A DNA stretch of 64,000 nt from Methanobacterium sp. UBA176 (GCA_002505765.1 DAVZ01000055.1:35592-99591); one strand, 5' to 3'. Counted from the stretch's first letter, positions 1-8,613 are shown. The notes: a model not told the origin generated them from the letters alone. A program made the numbers and translations.

Positions 1-77
1 ACTATAAAAGCCATTGCAACAATTACAACTACAATAATTAATCCAATTACCAATCCGATTATAGTTAATAGATCCAT
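1..77 (-). CDS. Partial N-terminus of a single-pass membrane protein
   Basis: Read on the minus strand from an ATG at 77, the first 25 codons (MDLLTIIGLVIGLIIVVVIV and onward) form one hydrophobic helix with almost no leader. The gene continues beyond the left edge. An AGGAG ribosome-binding site lies just upstream (86-90). Such a short N-terminal anchor is typical of SPFH/stomatin-type membrane proteins, but the diagnostic domain is outside the window, so that identity is only a guess. Confidence 0.55.
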   Translation of the reverse strand, partial: MDLLTIIGLVIGLIIVVVIVAMAFI

Positions 78-358
78 TTATATTACTCCTATTTTTCCCT
101 ATATGTTCATTGGAAAGATTCTGGTACTCTTCTCGGAATGAACTTGAAGTATTACCATAGTTGAGAAGGAAATAGTTCATATATGCATTTCCATAAAAGG
201 ATATGAATTCCAGGGCCCAACATCAAAATTTTTTCCTGATTTTAGAAGGAACCACAGTCTGAAAACCCTTTAAGATTTTAGTCTTAGATGTATAATAACA
301 CATTTAAAGTATATATAATTTTCATAGTGATCTGAAAATTTTTGAAAACAAATTTCAA

Positions 359-580
359 GGCACTGAAAGAACATTTATAGTACTTTCAGACTTATTACAG
401 AAAGTTCTAAAGTCGCAGGAATGCATGTTCTTTTTTCTGGATTAGGATTCCATGAAGACTTTATTCCTTTCCATGGGCCTCGCAGATGATGCTGTTTTTC
501 AATTTTAGCTTTGAAATTGTCAAATCTATTAAAAAAATGAACATTTCTGATAGATCATGTGCTATTTTGTTTTGTGATGC
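359..580 (-). pseudogene. Decayed 3' end of a RecB/Cas4-like Fe-S nuclease gene (copy 1)
   Basis: This stretch has no open frame but is clearly homologous at DNA level to 4505-4760 and 1708-1890, which encode the C-terminal Fe-S region of a PD-(D/E)XK nuclease. Shared segments include TTCTAAAGTCGCAG near 404-417 and TTTCTGATAGATCA near 543-556, with an internal deletion between about 510 and 540. It lies just 5' of a HEPN/MNT cassette. The rest of 78-733 shows no gene. The second part of the match is weaker than the first. Confidence 0.65.
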
Positions 581-733
581 TTAAGTAATTATTACAAATT
601 TTCCGTTATATACTTACAGAATACATGAATATTCTTATATTCTATACCTATGTAACAGAAAGTTTTTACAGTTATATGTTAACAGAAAAGTTAATATAGT
701 AGTAATTCTGTACATATATAACTGGAGTGCAGT

Positions 734-1078
734 ATGAATGCAGAATCTCATCTAAAAAGAGCTAAAGAAATCAAAAAGAGTATTGATATACTCAAAACAG
801 AAGGAGGAGATGTAAGTTCAATAGTAGAATTAGTTTATGGATGTTCAATGCATTATATCTCTTATGGATGTGAAAAAAGATTTGGTACACATAAAGATAC
901 GCATACAGGACTTCAAAGATTTTTAAGGGAAAGAAATGAAGAAGAAATTGCAATTGCATTTGGAGAGCTGGATACAATTAGACATGGCCGCTGGTATGGT
1001 GGCAAAGGTAATGGAGAAACAATATCAAAAGTCCTTGAGATATTAGATGATATTAAACGGTGGGCTCATGAACATTGA
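734..1078 (+). CDS. HEPN-like protein of a MNT/HEPN toxin-antitoxin pair
   Basis: A 114-residue, mainly alpha-helical protein preceded by GGAGTG and an ATG. HEPN proteins are small helical RNases or RNase relatives with an R-x4-6-H motif; here the C-terminal part contains IRHGRWYGG, and an exact motif is not obvious. The assignment rests largely on partnership: the next gene overlaps it by 11 bases and is an unmistakable minimal nucleotidyltransferase, the antitoxin partner that inactivates HEPN toxins by nucleotide transfer in characterised MntA/HepT pairs. Function here is inferred. Confidence 0.6.
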   Translation: MNAESHLKRAKEIKKSIDILKTEGGDVSSIVELVYGCSMHYISYGCEKRFGTHKDTHTGLQRFLRERNEEEIAIAFGELDTIRHGRWYGGKGNGETISKVLEILDDIKRWAHEH

Positions 1079-1685
1079 AAACGCTGCATTTGAATTAGCA
1101 CAAAATCTAAAAAATTTAAAAGATATTGAAGCAGTTATTCTATTTGGATCTGCAGCAAAGGGTGAAATGCACAAAAAGAGCGATATTGATATTTTTTTAA
1201 TGTTTAATTCTGCAAATAACCCCGAAATGGGAAAGGAAGGAAGAGAAGCTCAAAGGATTGCAATTAAAATTGAGAATAAATATAAGCTACAAAATCCTTT
1301 TTCTTTTGTATTTTTTAACCGTGGCGAATCTATTGATTCAGATTTCCTATGGGAAGTTGTTAAAGACGGGATTACGTTATACTGTAAACCAGAACTAATT
1401 TTAGGTCAAAAAGAGTTCCTGAAACCTGCAGCTTTAATTTCATATACCTATGGAAAAATACCGCAAAAAGATAAAATGTTTGTTAAAAGGCAATTATATG
1501 GCTACAAAGTTAAAACTGAACATAAAGGCAAAAAATACATCAGTGAAAGGGAAGGAATTATTTCAAAGTACGGGAAAAAGCTTGGAAGAGCAACATTTAT
1601 CATCGAAGCAAAAAAAACAGATGAAATACTTGAATTATTTGACGAAAAAGGAGTAAAATATAATTTAACAAAAATATGGATATAA
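1068..1685 (+). CDS. Minimal nucleotidyltransferase (MNT) antitoxin-like protein
   Basis: The N-terminal region carries the nucleotidyltransferase signature GSAAKGEMHKKSDIDIF, i.e. GS-x10-D-x-D, with the two catalytic aspartates. In characterised pairs such proteins neutralise the adjacent HEPN toxin by nucleotide transfer. The ATG at 1068 (MNIENAAFEL) is preferred over 1047 because it gives the normal short overlap with the HEPN gene and follows a GGTGG. At about 205 residues it is longer than the shortest MNT proteins: after the catalytic half it has a basic helical C-terminal half of unknown role. Confidence 0.75.
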   Translation: MNIENAAFELAQNLKNLKDIEAVILFGSAAKGEMHKKSDIDIFLMFNSANNPEMGKEGREAQRIAIKIENKYKLQNPFSFVFFNRGESIDSDFLWEVVKDGITLYCKPELILGQKEFLKPAALISYTYGKIPQKDKMFVKRQLYGYKVKTEHKGKKYISEREGIISKYGKKLGRATFIIEAKKTDEILELFDEKGVKYNLTKIWI

Positions 1686-1707
1686 ATAACAAGTCTTTTA
1701 AACTTTA

Positions 1708-1928
1708 AGGCACAGTAAGCACGTTTTTAGTATTTTCAGACTTATTACAGAAAGTTCTAAAGTCGCAGTAATGCAAGTCCTTTTATCTGGATTAGGTATC
1801 CGTGAAGATTTAATTCCCTTTCCATAGGCCTCGCAGATGATGCTGTTTTCAATTTCAGCCACTACATGATCAAATTCATCCAAATCATTGTATCTACCCT
1901 TTACTTGAAATATTTGTTTCATATACAA
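1708..1928 (-). pseudogene. Decayed 3' end of a RecB/Cas4-like Fe-S nuclease gene (copy 2)
   Basis: A frameshifted remnant. The readable part DEFDHVVAEIENSIICE and GKGIKSS...NPDKRTC matches the 4505-5083 protein residue for residue (DQVVAEIENSIICE, GKGIKSS, NPEKRTC). After RTC the frame is lost, although the DNA still matches the sequence that would encode the last cysteines. It sits between a rightward MNT gene ending at 1685 and a leftward HEPN gene ending at 1960, i.e. in the gap between two toxin-antitoxin cassettes. Confidence 0.75.
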
Positions 1929-1959
1929 AACACTAAAAAATTATCCATAATAAACATTA

Positions 1960-2493
1960 TTATAATCTCTCTAACAGTTTTTCAAATTCTAAATTGAATT
2001 TTTTAGCTCTCTTTAAAGATGTTTGAGCTTTAGATTTTTTAATAGGAGCTGTCATGTTATATTGAAATGTTGAACGCTTTTTTCTCTCAAAATCAAATCC
2101 TGCAATGATATCATCGGTTAGATTAGCCAGTTCCATAGCTTCAGCCTTAGCATCTTCAAAATCCTCTAAAAGACTCTTTTTAAGCTTATTCCTTACAAAA
2201 ACAATTAATGCATCGCTAGTCACTTTATGAGAAACAGCGCTTCCAACTTTATATCCAAGTTTTAGGAAAACAGCGTTGGCAATGTAATACATAGAATAAT
2301 AAGAAGAAACTATAACCCATAAAGATGATAAATCCTCATTTAAAATTAAATCTGCAACTATTAGGCTGTCTTCAGAATTTTTCCTAAGAATATTCAATAT
2401 ATTTTCGTCCAAAGATTTTTCTTTAAGTAGTCCATCCCTTAAATAGACTTTTACGTTTGTCTCTGCTTCTTTAATCCTTTCTTTGTCCAACAT
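1960..2493 (-). CDS. HEPN domain protein of a second MNT/HEPN pair
   Basis: A 177-residue helical protein with the classical HEPN layout: a conserved aromatic helix (SSYYSMYYIANAVFLKLGYK), then a SHK segment, and a C-terminal helix with FERKKRSTFQYN where the R-x4-6-H/Y signature lies. The start overlaps the upstream nucleotidyltransferase gene by 23 bases, so the two are translationally coupled. The family is an RNA-targeting toxin or its inactive relative. The ATG at 2493 has GGAGA directly against it, so the adjacent TTG is an alternative start. Confidence 0.75.
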   Translation of the reverse strand: MLDKERIKEAETNVKVYLRDGLLKEKSLDENILNILRKNSEDSLIVADLILNEDLSSLWVIVSSYYSMYYIANAVFLKLGYKVGSAVSHKVTSDALIVFVRNKLKKSLLEDFEDAKAEAMELANLTDDIIAGFDFERKKRSTFQYNMTAPIKKSKAQTSLKRAKKFNLEFEKLLERL

Positions 2494-3055
2494 TCTCCAT
2501 CAACCTGTAGTAGTCCTCAATTCCAGTAAGTATGATATTTCGCTTAATTGCCTCTAAAACAACGTTAAATTCCCTGCTTCTTTCCATTGTCAAAAATTCT
2601 TCGTAAGTAAAGAATAAATAGTGAATATCAAGCGGAAGTAGCGAAATAATCCTTTCAATCTCTTTTTCTCTATTTTTTTCTCCTATAACCATTAAATCTA
2701 TATCCGAATTCTTTGAGTAAGTTCCTTTTGCATATGAACCGAATATTAATGCTATAAATGTAAAATTAAGGGCGTTGAGTTTTTTATGCAAAATAAGGAT
2801 ATTTTTATCTTCAAGCAGGTTTTTTCTCCGTTCATATTCAGCCTCAAAAATTATTGGATGAACTTTTTTATTTAAAATACAATTAAAAGCATTACCAAAC
2901 CTTTCCAGGATTATTAATTCTTTGTTTTCAAGCCCTTTTACAGAATTATGTACATTTTTATAATCCATCCCTATACGATTTGATAATTGAGCAATACTTA
3001 TATTTTTTCCTTCATTTTCTAGGAGGGCCATTATTACTCTTGTATTGTTGTTCAT
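2471..3055 (-). CDS. Winged-HTH plus nucleotidyltransferase antitoxin-like protein
   Basis: Residues 1-65 look like a winged helix (SIAQLSNRIGMDYKNVHNSV is the recognition-helix region). Residues about 95-190 are a minimal nucleotidyltransferase with IFGSYAKGTYSKNSDIDLMV (GS-x10-D-x-D). The fused HTH suggests it also represses its own operon, a common antitoxin arrangement. It precedes and overlaps the HEPN gene. The ribosome-binding site is weak, so a short or absent leader is possible. Family assignment is firm; DNA binding is inferred. Confidence 0.8.
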   Translation of the reverse strand: MNNNTRVIMALLENEGKNISIAQLSNRIGMDYKNVHNSVKGLENKELIILERFGNAFNCILNKKVHPIIFEAEYERRKNLLEDKNILILHKKLNALNFTFIALIFGSYAKGTYSKNSDIDLMVIGEKNREKEIERIISLLPLDIHYLFFTYEEFLTMERSREFNVVLEAIKRNIILTGIEDYYRLMENVGQRKD

Positions 3056-3185
3056 TTTAAAATCTCTATGGTAAATCTTTCAGATACTATGGTATTTTTA
3101 CCATAGCATTATGGTTATTTAGTAACCTGGCATTAATAAAGCTTCGGAAAAATTTTATAAAATTCTTTAAGATTAACAAATAATA

Positions 3186-3402
3186 TTATTTTAAAAATTC
3201 TTTAAACTGTTCTACAGTTAAATCAGCATCTTTGAGAATGCTTTTTAATAATTTTCCCTGAATGGTATGGAACAGTTATTCGAACTCCTTCCTTATTCTT
3301 ATAAATTTTATGGCTTCCACTTTGATGTACAAGAACAGATCCTATGTGCTCTAATACTTTAATGACTTTATCTGCCGTTACTCGAGGAAGCTCTTCACTC
3401 AT
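3186..3402 (-). pseudogene. hicA: HicA toxin gene inactivated by a one-base insertion
   Basis: The first frame reads MSEELPRVTADKVIKVLEHI, then the toxin signature QSGSHKIYKN and RITVPYH with the HicA catalytic histidine, and then stops after about 55 codons. Reading one base out of frame from about 3259-3264 restores the expected HicA ending GKLLKSILKDADLTVEQFKE followed by FLK-stop at 3186. One extra base therefore separates two perfect halves. The start overlaps the hicB stop as ATGA. Loss of toxin with antitoxin retained is an evolutionarily safe outcome. Confidence 0.85.
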
Positions 3403-3623
3403 ACTTCTATTTCCAGAGAGGTTAAGCTAATATATTCAATTTCAGGAATTGTTTCTTTGTTTTCTATCCTATCTTCCAGGTGGAGACGAATAGCGTCTTT
3501 AATATTTTCTATGACTTCTTCATAGCTTTCGCCGTGAGCATAACAACCTTGAAGTTCAGGACTGAATGCAAAATATCCATCTTCGTCCTTTTCAATTACT
3601 ACAGAAACCTTATATCGTTTCAT
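3399..3623 (-). CDS. hicB: HicB-family antitoxin
   Basis: A 74-residue protein with the HicB partial RNase-H-like fold: KVSVVIEKDEDGYFAFSPEL, then QGCYAHGESYEEVIENIKDA and a C-terminal acidic helix. The start at 3623 is chosen over 3650 because GAGG lies 8-11 bases upstream of it. HicB binds HicA and blocks its mRNA interferase activity. The downstream hicA is frameshifted, so this antitoxin is probably an orphan. It lacks an obvious C-terminal DNA-binding extension. Confidence 0.85.
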   Translation of the reverse strand: MKRYKVSVVIEKDEDGYFAFSPELQGCYAHGESYEEVIENIKDAIRLHLEDRIENKETIPEIEYISLTSLEIEV

Positions 3624-3639
3624 TATTTTAACCTCAAAT

Positions 3640-3813
3640 CTATATTTCATCTAATTCAAGAGCCCTAGCTCCCTTCTTTTTCCTGTATGCTTTTATAGCT
3701 TCAATTTCATCTTCATCGGGCTCTTCTATCCCTATTAAACGTGAATCAATTATTCCTTCAATTTTTTCTATCATAAGTTTAATTTCAGATATTTCCTTAT
3801 CTATTTCGCCCAA
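3640..3813 (-). CDS. Short acidic antitoxin-like protein with TTG start
   Basis: A 57-codon frame starting TTG at 3813, behind a strong GGTGAGG at 3814-3820. It encodes a charged helical protein (LGEIDKEISEIKLMIEKIEG, then LIGIEEPDEDEIEAIKAYRK). It ends 17 bases before hicB and would be co-transcribed with it. Size, charge and position resemble small archaeal antitoxins found beside RelE/ParE or HicA-type toxins, but I do not recognise a named family. Confidence 0.55.
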   Translation of the reverse strand: MGEIDKEISEIKLMIEKIEGIIDSRLIGIEEPDEDEIEAIKAYRKKKGARALELDEI

Positions 3814-4026
3814 TTACCTCACCATTATTATTCTATCAATTAATATATTCAGATACATATTTCTACTCGTTAGTTAATAATATTTTTCAATTTTGCAAAA
3901 ATGTTTGAATGATTTTTTGAAAGATAATAAACTTTAATACACGGAAATATTGCCTAAGAGTTGGTATTAACAAAAGATAATCTTTTTATACAGTAAAGAC
4001 ATATGATAATAGTGAAGGGTGATTAT

Positions 4027-4224
4027 ATGCATGTTTACAAAAAAGAACGCAAAACTGAGGTTAAACTTATCAAAAATAGTTTAGAAATATCCAAAGCTAC
4101 TAATTCACCTGAAGAGGATGCTGATTTTATTAAAGAAACTGAAGAAGCCATTAAAAGATGTGAAAATGGTGAGTTCAAGGAAATGAGTGCACAAGAATTT
4201 CTTAAAGAGTTACGAAAATGGTAA
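4027..4224 (+). CDS. RelB-like antitoxin
   Basis: A 65-residue acidic protein starting MHVYKKERKTEVKLI and ending EFLKELRKW. The ATG at 4027 is favoured over 4003 by the GGGTGA four bases upstream. A TATA-like element (TTTTTATAC near 3982) lies about 40 bases upstream. The stop overlaps a following ATG (ATGGTAA), the typical coupling of antitoxin to toxin in archaeal RelBE-type pairs. It probably binds the downstream RelE/ParE-like toxin. Confidence 0.65.
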   Translation: MHVYKKERKTEVKLIKNSLEISKATNSPEEDADFIKETEEAIKRCENGEFKEMSAQEFLKELRKW

Positions 4225-4504
4225 AAAAGGAAATTCTTGATTTAATTGATTTTTTTCTAAATATCATAATTTGATGACTTTTATAAATAATTATTCCAAC
4301 CGTGTTAAAGATGGAACTACTAAAAAAATGCTTAGAACACAGATTAAGAAAATTATATGCAATCTTGAAGTAGGTAAACCCATGAAAACTTCTAGAAAAG
4401 GTACAAGAGAAGTTTATGCTACACCTTATAGATTATCATATATTTTTTCAAGAGATAAAGAATTGTTATATTTTTTAAGCATTTATCACAAAGATAAGCA
4501 GTAA
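4219..4504 (+). pseudogene. RelE/ParE-superfamily toxin gene with a disrupted 5' end
   Basis: The coupled ATG at 4219 begins MVKKEIL, the usual start of this toxin group, but that frame ends at 4275. The toxin body lies in another frame, 4274-4504: NRVKDGTTKKMLRTQIKKI, then KGTREVYATPYRLSYIFSRD and the terminal LSIYHKDKQ, typical of RelE-fold toxins. A frameshift around the poly-T run at 4249-4257 explains this. An alternative is a shorter intact toxin starting at 4271 or 4274, but it has no ribosome-binding site and lacks the first strand and helix. Confidence 0.65.
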
Positions 4505-5083
4505 TTATGGAACTCGTAGCACATTTTTTGTGCTTTCAGACTTTTTACAGAACGTTCTAAAGTCGCAGGCATCACATGTTCTCTTTTCAGGGTTAGGATT
4601 CCATGAAGATTTTATTCCTTTTCCATTAACCTCACAGATTATGCTGTTTTCAATTTCAGCCACGACCTGGTCAAATTCATTTAAAGAATTGCTTATGGAC
4701 TTATCTTCAGTCATGATAAAACGTATAGACCTTTCATTCTTGAAGGTTTCTGATAGATCAGGCGCTTTTAATTTTGTATTCCATTTAAGCAAATTATTCA
4801 AATCATTTGCAGATGGCATTATATCGGTACTTCCATCCTGAACTTCATCTTTAAGCAGCTTCAAGTCCTCTTTAAAAAGAGATAATTCATTTAGATAAAA
4901 TAATATTCCAGTTAAAACTGGACGTGATTCAGGCTGCATTGAACGGAGCCAGGAATAGGTAAGAATCTGCCACTGGTGATGCTGCCATGAAGGAGAATTA
5001 ACAGGCGGTCTTTTCATACCTTTATAGTCTACAATAATCTCGTATTCTGGATAATCAATTTCATCAATCTTTTCTTTAAACAT
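4505..5083 (-). pseudogene. N-terminally truncated RecB/Cas4-like Fe-S nuclease (copy 3)
   Basis: The 192-residue open frame covers only the C-terminal half of a PD-(D/E)XK nuclease: IIVDYKG is the catalytic D-x-K strand, WQILTYSWL the QxxxY motif, and RTCDACDFRTFCKK three of the four Fe-S cysteines. The upstream catalytic His and Asp and the first cysteine, present in the intact paralogue at 7661-8602, are missing. Its stop codon directly abuts the stop of the RelE-like gene with no spacer. It is diverged from the intact copy, so it derives from a separate lost gene. Confidence 0.8.
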
Positions 5084-5423
5084 TGGATCCTGATGAAGAT
5101 AGTTTAATCCATTACGGAAAGTAAAAATTAGTATACAATATAAAAAAATATTTATCTTTCATAACTTATTAAAATAGCTAGAAATCAATATATCAGTTTA
5201 AACATAGCCGACAATAGGTATAAGTAGAGGTATAACCTACAACCATATCAGAGAACAAATAAAATCATTCCTATTAACCTATATAAAATTAATAGCCGAA
5301 ATTAACTATCAACTAGTCAAATAATTCGATTACAATCATCTAATCATCAATTTAGTCAATTTAAAAACCCATTACAATGTAAAAGTAAATATCCGGCAAT
5401 TAATCATTTAAAAGAGGATTAAG
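5084..5423. promoter_or_regulatory. Intergenic promoter region of the helicase operon
   Basis: Very AT-rich DNA with no gene. A TATA-like element (CTATATAAAATT, about 5279-5290) lies about 140 bases before the helicase ATG, and an AGAGG ribosome-binding site is at 5413-5417. Decayed nuclease sequence may run a short way into its left edge. Confidence 0.4.
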
Positions 5424-7658
5424 ATGGATATCAATGAATTAATAGGCATAGTTAAAAACATTCAAGGATATGACCTTGATAGCCAACAGGAAAAAGTTGT
5501 TAAACATGGAAAAGGACCATTATGGGTTGTAGCAGGGCCGGGCTCAGGTAAAACCGAAGTATTAGTTTTAAGGACGCTGAAATTGGTTTTTGTGGATAAT
5601 TTACTTCCTTCTTCAATTATTATAACCACATTCACAGAAAAAGCTGCTAATAATTTATTTGAAAGAATATTAAATTATACTAATCTTATTTTTAAAGAAT
5701 ATCCAGAATTAGAATCAAAAATCGATGTTCATGGGCTTAAAATAGGTACTCTCCATAGCCTATGTAATGACATAATGTTAGAGAATAAAAATCAAGCTTA
5801 TGAAAATTATAAGCTTTTAGATGAACTGGAACAATATTTATTCATATTTGAGCATTCTGATCTTGCCAATGAACGTTCTAGCAAGTATTGTCCTCTTTTT
5901 GAAAAGTTTGAGTATCTATTCAGCGGATTTGATCCAGTTACTAACACATTTAGATGGAATAAAGAAAGACTTCCTAACAAGTGGAGAAGAACCAATGCCT
6001 CGATTAAATTATTTAACAGAATGGTAGAGAACCTTATAGACTTAGAAAAATTAAAAGATGCAGAAGAACCTTATGATTTAGTCATATGTGCTTATAACGA
6101 TTATGTAACCAAATTAGAAGAGCACAGAAGATGTGATTTTGCCCATTTACAGAAAAAATTCTTAGAATTCTTAGATACCCCCCTAGGGCTCAGATTTTTA
6201 AATGGAGATGGTACTGAAACTCATCCTGGAGTTAAATATGTGTTAGTAGACGAATATCAAGATACTAATCCAATTCAAGAAGAAATATACCTAAAATTAA
6301 GTAAAGGCACCCATAATTTGTGCGTTGTTGGGGATGACGATCAAGCGCTCTATAGATTCCGAGGAGGAACCGTAGATTGTATGGTTACTTTTAAGCAAGC
6401 ATGTGTAAATACATTCGGCATTAAACCAGATGATGTTACGGTGATATTCTTAAACACCAATTATCGTTCACATCCCGATATTGTGTATTATTATGATGAT
6501 TATATTAAATCATTCCCATCAATGCGCTTAGAAGGAGCTAGAGTAGAATATAAACCACCTTTAGATCCTAAAGGCAAAATATCTGGCGATTATCCTTCAG
6601 TAGCATATATTACTGGGAAAACCATAAATGAAACAGCCGAAAACTTTGCCATTTTTGTTGAAGATCTTATTAAAAATGAGATAATAGAAAAACCCAGTCA
6701 ATGCGCTTTACTTATGAGAAGCGTGAGAGAATCTGCGCGTAACGCTGGTCCTTTTGCTGAAGCCTTAAGAAATAGAGGCATTAGTGTTTATAATCCTCGT
6801 TCCAAAAATTTTTTAGAGCATGAAGAAACAGCTGGAATTCTAGGAGCATTTATATCTATCATTGATCCCGATCTTTCTGCTTTAGAGTCAGTTGGACCAC
6901 CAAATATTAAAAACATGGTTCATTTCTGGATTAATGAATATAAAGAAATAGCAGATAAATATCCCGACCTTTCAAATTATGTAAATAAGTCTGTTGAATC
7001 AATAAGCAAAATTCCTTTAGATAATTGGATTAAAGTGAATATTTTAGACATTTTTTACCATATACTCGCGCATGAACCCTTTAATGAATGGAGAGATGAT
7101 GTAGAGAAAACCTATAGGCTTGGACAACTTTCAAAAATCTTTGAAACCTATGCATCAGTTCCATATCCTGGATTCCCAGGTTCAGACAGAGGAGAACTAA
7201 GAACAGGTAAAACAGAAGATGGAACTATAAGTTTTGGCTGGAGAAAGACGTTCTATTATGCTTTAATTGGTTTATTAGTGTCTGCAGGTTTAGATGATCC
7301 TGAAATTGAAATTTTAACTCCCCCAGATCATCTACCTATTATGACTGTTCATCAATCCAAAGGATTGGAATTCCCATTTGTATTTGTCTATGGATTAAAA
7401 CAGAAGCCAAGATTAGATGATTCGATTTTATTAGAAGATGCATTCTTAAATTTTAGAAAAAAACCACCATTAGTCAATTTCACGCCTGAAGAAAGAGCAG
7501 AGCAGGATTTGATAAGGTTTTATTACGTTGCATATTCTAGGGCTCAGTATGCTTTAATACACCTCGTTCCAAAAGTTCATCTTTCCAGTGGATTTTTCGG
7601 TTTTATTGGTAAAAAAATAATAGACTTTAAAGAAAAAGCTAAAGAATTGGGGGCCTAA
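5424..7658 (+). CDS. UvrD/PcrA-type superfamily 1A helicase
   Basis: A 744-residue ATP-dependent helicase with all SF1A motifs visible: Walker A AGPGSGKT (37-44), motif II VDEYQDT (275-281), motif III GDDDQALYRFRGG (303-315), motif IV NYRSHP (346-351), motif V TVHQSKGLEF (641-650) and motif VI YVAYSRAQ (701-708). It is the size of UvrD but is paired with a nuclease gene two bases downstream, as in AddAB or RecB-type helicase-nuclease pairs that process DNA ends. It starts an operon with the nuclease and a DpdA-like enzyme, which points to handling of foreign or modified DNA rather than housekeeping repair. Confidence 0.93.
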   Translation: MDINELIGIVKNIQGYDLDSQQEKVVKHGKGPLWVVAGPGSGKTEVLVLRTLKLVFVDNLLPSSIIITTFTEKAANNLFERILNYTNLIFKEYPELESKIDVHGLKIGTLHSLCNDIMLENKNQAYENYKLLDELEQYLFIFEHSDLANERSSKYCPLFEKFEYLFSGFDPVTNTFRWNKERLPNKWRRTNASIKLFNRMVENLIDLEKLKDAEEPYDLVICAYNDYVTKLEEHRRCDFAHLQKKFLEFLDTPLGLRFLNGDGTETHPGVKYVLVDEYQDTNPIQEEIYLKLSKGTHNLCVVGDDDQALYRFRGGTVDCMVTFKQACVNTFGIKPDDVTVIFLNTNYRSHPDIVYYYDDYIKSFPSMRLEGARVEYKPPLDPKGKISGDYPSVAYITGKTINETAENFAIFVEDLIKNEIIEKPSQCALLMRSVRESARNAGPFAEALRNRGISVYNPRSKNFLEHEETAGILGAFISIIDPDLSALESVGPPNIKNMVHFWINEYKEIADKYPDLSNYVNKSVESISKIPLDNWIKVNILDIFYHILAHEPFNEWRDDVEKTYRLGQLSKIFETYASVPYPGFPGSDRGELRTGKTEDGTISFGWRKTFYYALIGLLVSAGLDDPEIEILTPPDHLPIMTVHQSKGLEFPFVFVYGLKQKPRLDDSILLEDAFLNFRKKPPLVNFTPEERAEQDLIRFYYVAYSRAQYALIHLVPKVHLSSGFFGFIGKKIIDFKEKAKELGA

Positions 7659-7660
7659 TT

Positions 7661-8602
7661 ATGTCTTGGAGAGATTACGATTGTCTAAACATACCACTTA
7701 AGTCATCTGTCCAAATGAAAAATAAATATAGTATTACAAGCGATATTTTATCTTTTCAGCTATGTAGAAGACAATATGGGTTCTTTGGGGTAAGAGGGTA
7801 TCAGCCAGCACATGTTGTTCAATATTGGTATGGTACTATACTTCATCAAGTCTTAGACAAATTACATATGCACTATCAAGGACTTTTGGATGAAAGCACA
7901 GTAGAACGAATTCCTACTGATGAAGAAGTAGAAATATATTTCAACGCTGTTGATGATAGTTTAAGGGCTAGAGGAATAAGAGCTATTAATTCAAGTCTCC
8001 GTAAGACTGCTATCAATGTTCTGAAGATTTTCAACGCTTTAGAAGGCCCTAAATTATATCCTAATGTAATTGATACTGAATGCGATCTCCAAAGTGATCA
8101 GGGTAATTACATACTCCATGGTGTTGTTGATCTTTTAAAAGAAATTTCAATGGCCAAATACACAAAAGATTACGATAAAGTGGAAATTTGGGATTATAAA
8201 GGAACTAAATTTCCAGATTTATCTATTAAATATGGACAAGAAAAGTTAGATAGATATGTATTCCAAATGTTAGTATATGCAGAGCTTTACAAGCTCAAAA
8301 ATGGAAAATATCCTCTCAAAGGTAAGCTTTATTTTATGAATGAGCTATTTGGGAATTCCAATGCTAATGAAACACCTCCCGAAGCTGTTTATGTAGTAGA
8401 ATTTAGAGATCGTGACATTAATGAAAAAATAAATTCAGCATTAAATCTCTTTTCTAATACTGTAACTGAAATTGAATCTAATTTAAAATATGACCGGTGG
8501 GATCCACCTGAGCAGCAGCCAGATAAAGAAACTTGTGATATCTGCGATTTAAGATGGAATTGTAGTGCTTTAACTAAAAAGTACCCAATGCGATATCCTT
8601 AG
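7661..8602 (+). CDS. Cas4/RecB-family PD-(D/E)XK nuclease with an Fe-S cluster
   Basis: A 313-residue nuclease. Visible motifs are H62 (GTILH), catalytic D157 (GVVDLL), the D178-x-K180 strand (WDYKG, a DXK variant of EXK) and Q202/Y206 (FQMLVY). Cys35 with Cys292, Cys295 and Cys301 (TCDICDLRWNC) forms the four-cysteine 4Fe-4S signature of Cas4/AddB-type nucleases. Its start is two bases after the helicase stop, so the two proteins very likely form one helicase-nuclease machine. No CRISPR genes are nearby, so it is not an adaptation Cas4. Three decayed C-terminal ends of a paralogue lie within the preceding 7 kb. Confidence 0.92.
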   Translation: MSWRDYDCLNIPLKSSVQMKNKYSITSDILSFQLCRRQYGFFGVRGYQPAHVVQYWYGTILHQVLDKLHMHYQGLLDESTVERIPTDEEVEIYFNAVDDSLRARGIRAINSSLRKTAINVLKIFNALEGPKLYPNVIDTECDLQSDQGNYILHGVVDLLKEISMAKYTKDYDKVEIWDYKGTKFPDLSIKYGQEKLDRYVFQMLVYAELYKLKNGKYPLKGKLYFMNELFGNSNANETPPEAVYVVEFRDRDINEKINSALNLFSNTVTEIESNLKYDRWDPPEQQPDKETCDICDLRWNCSALTKKYPMRYP

Positions 8603-8613
8603 GAGATATTAAA

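Noticed and set aside
792..977. Antisense 61-codon frame inside the first HEPN gene
   Set aside because: Runs opposite to a supported gene, has no ribosome-binding site and only a low-complexity Leu/His-rich translation.
7661..8602. Possible CRISPR-associated Cas4
   Set aside because: Domain type is the same, but no cas1/cas2, effector genes or repeat arrays are in the window; the gene is coupled to a UvrD-type helicase.
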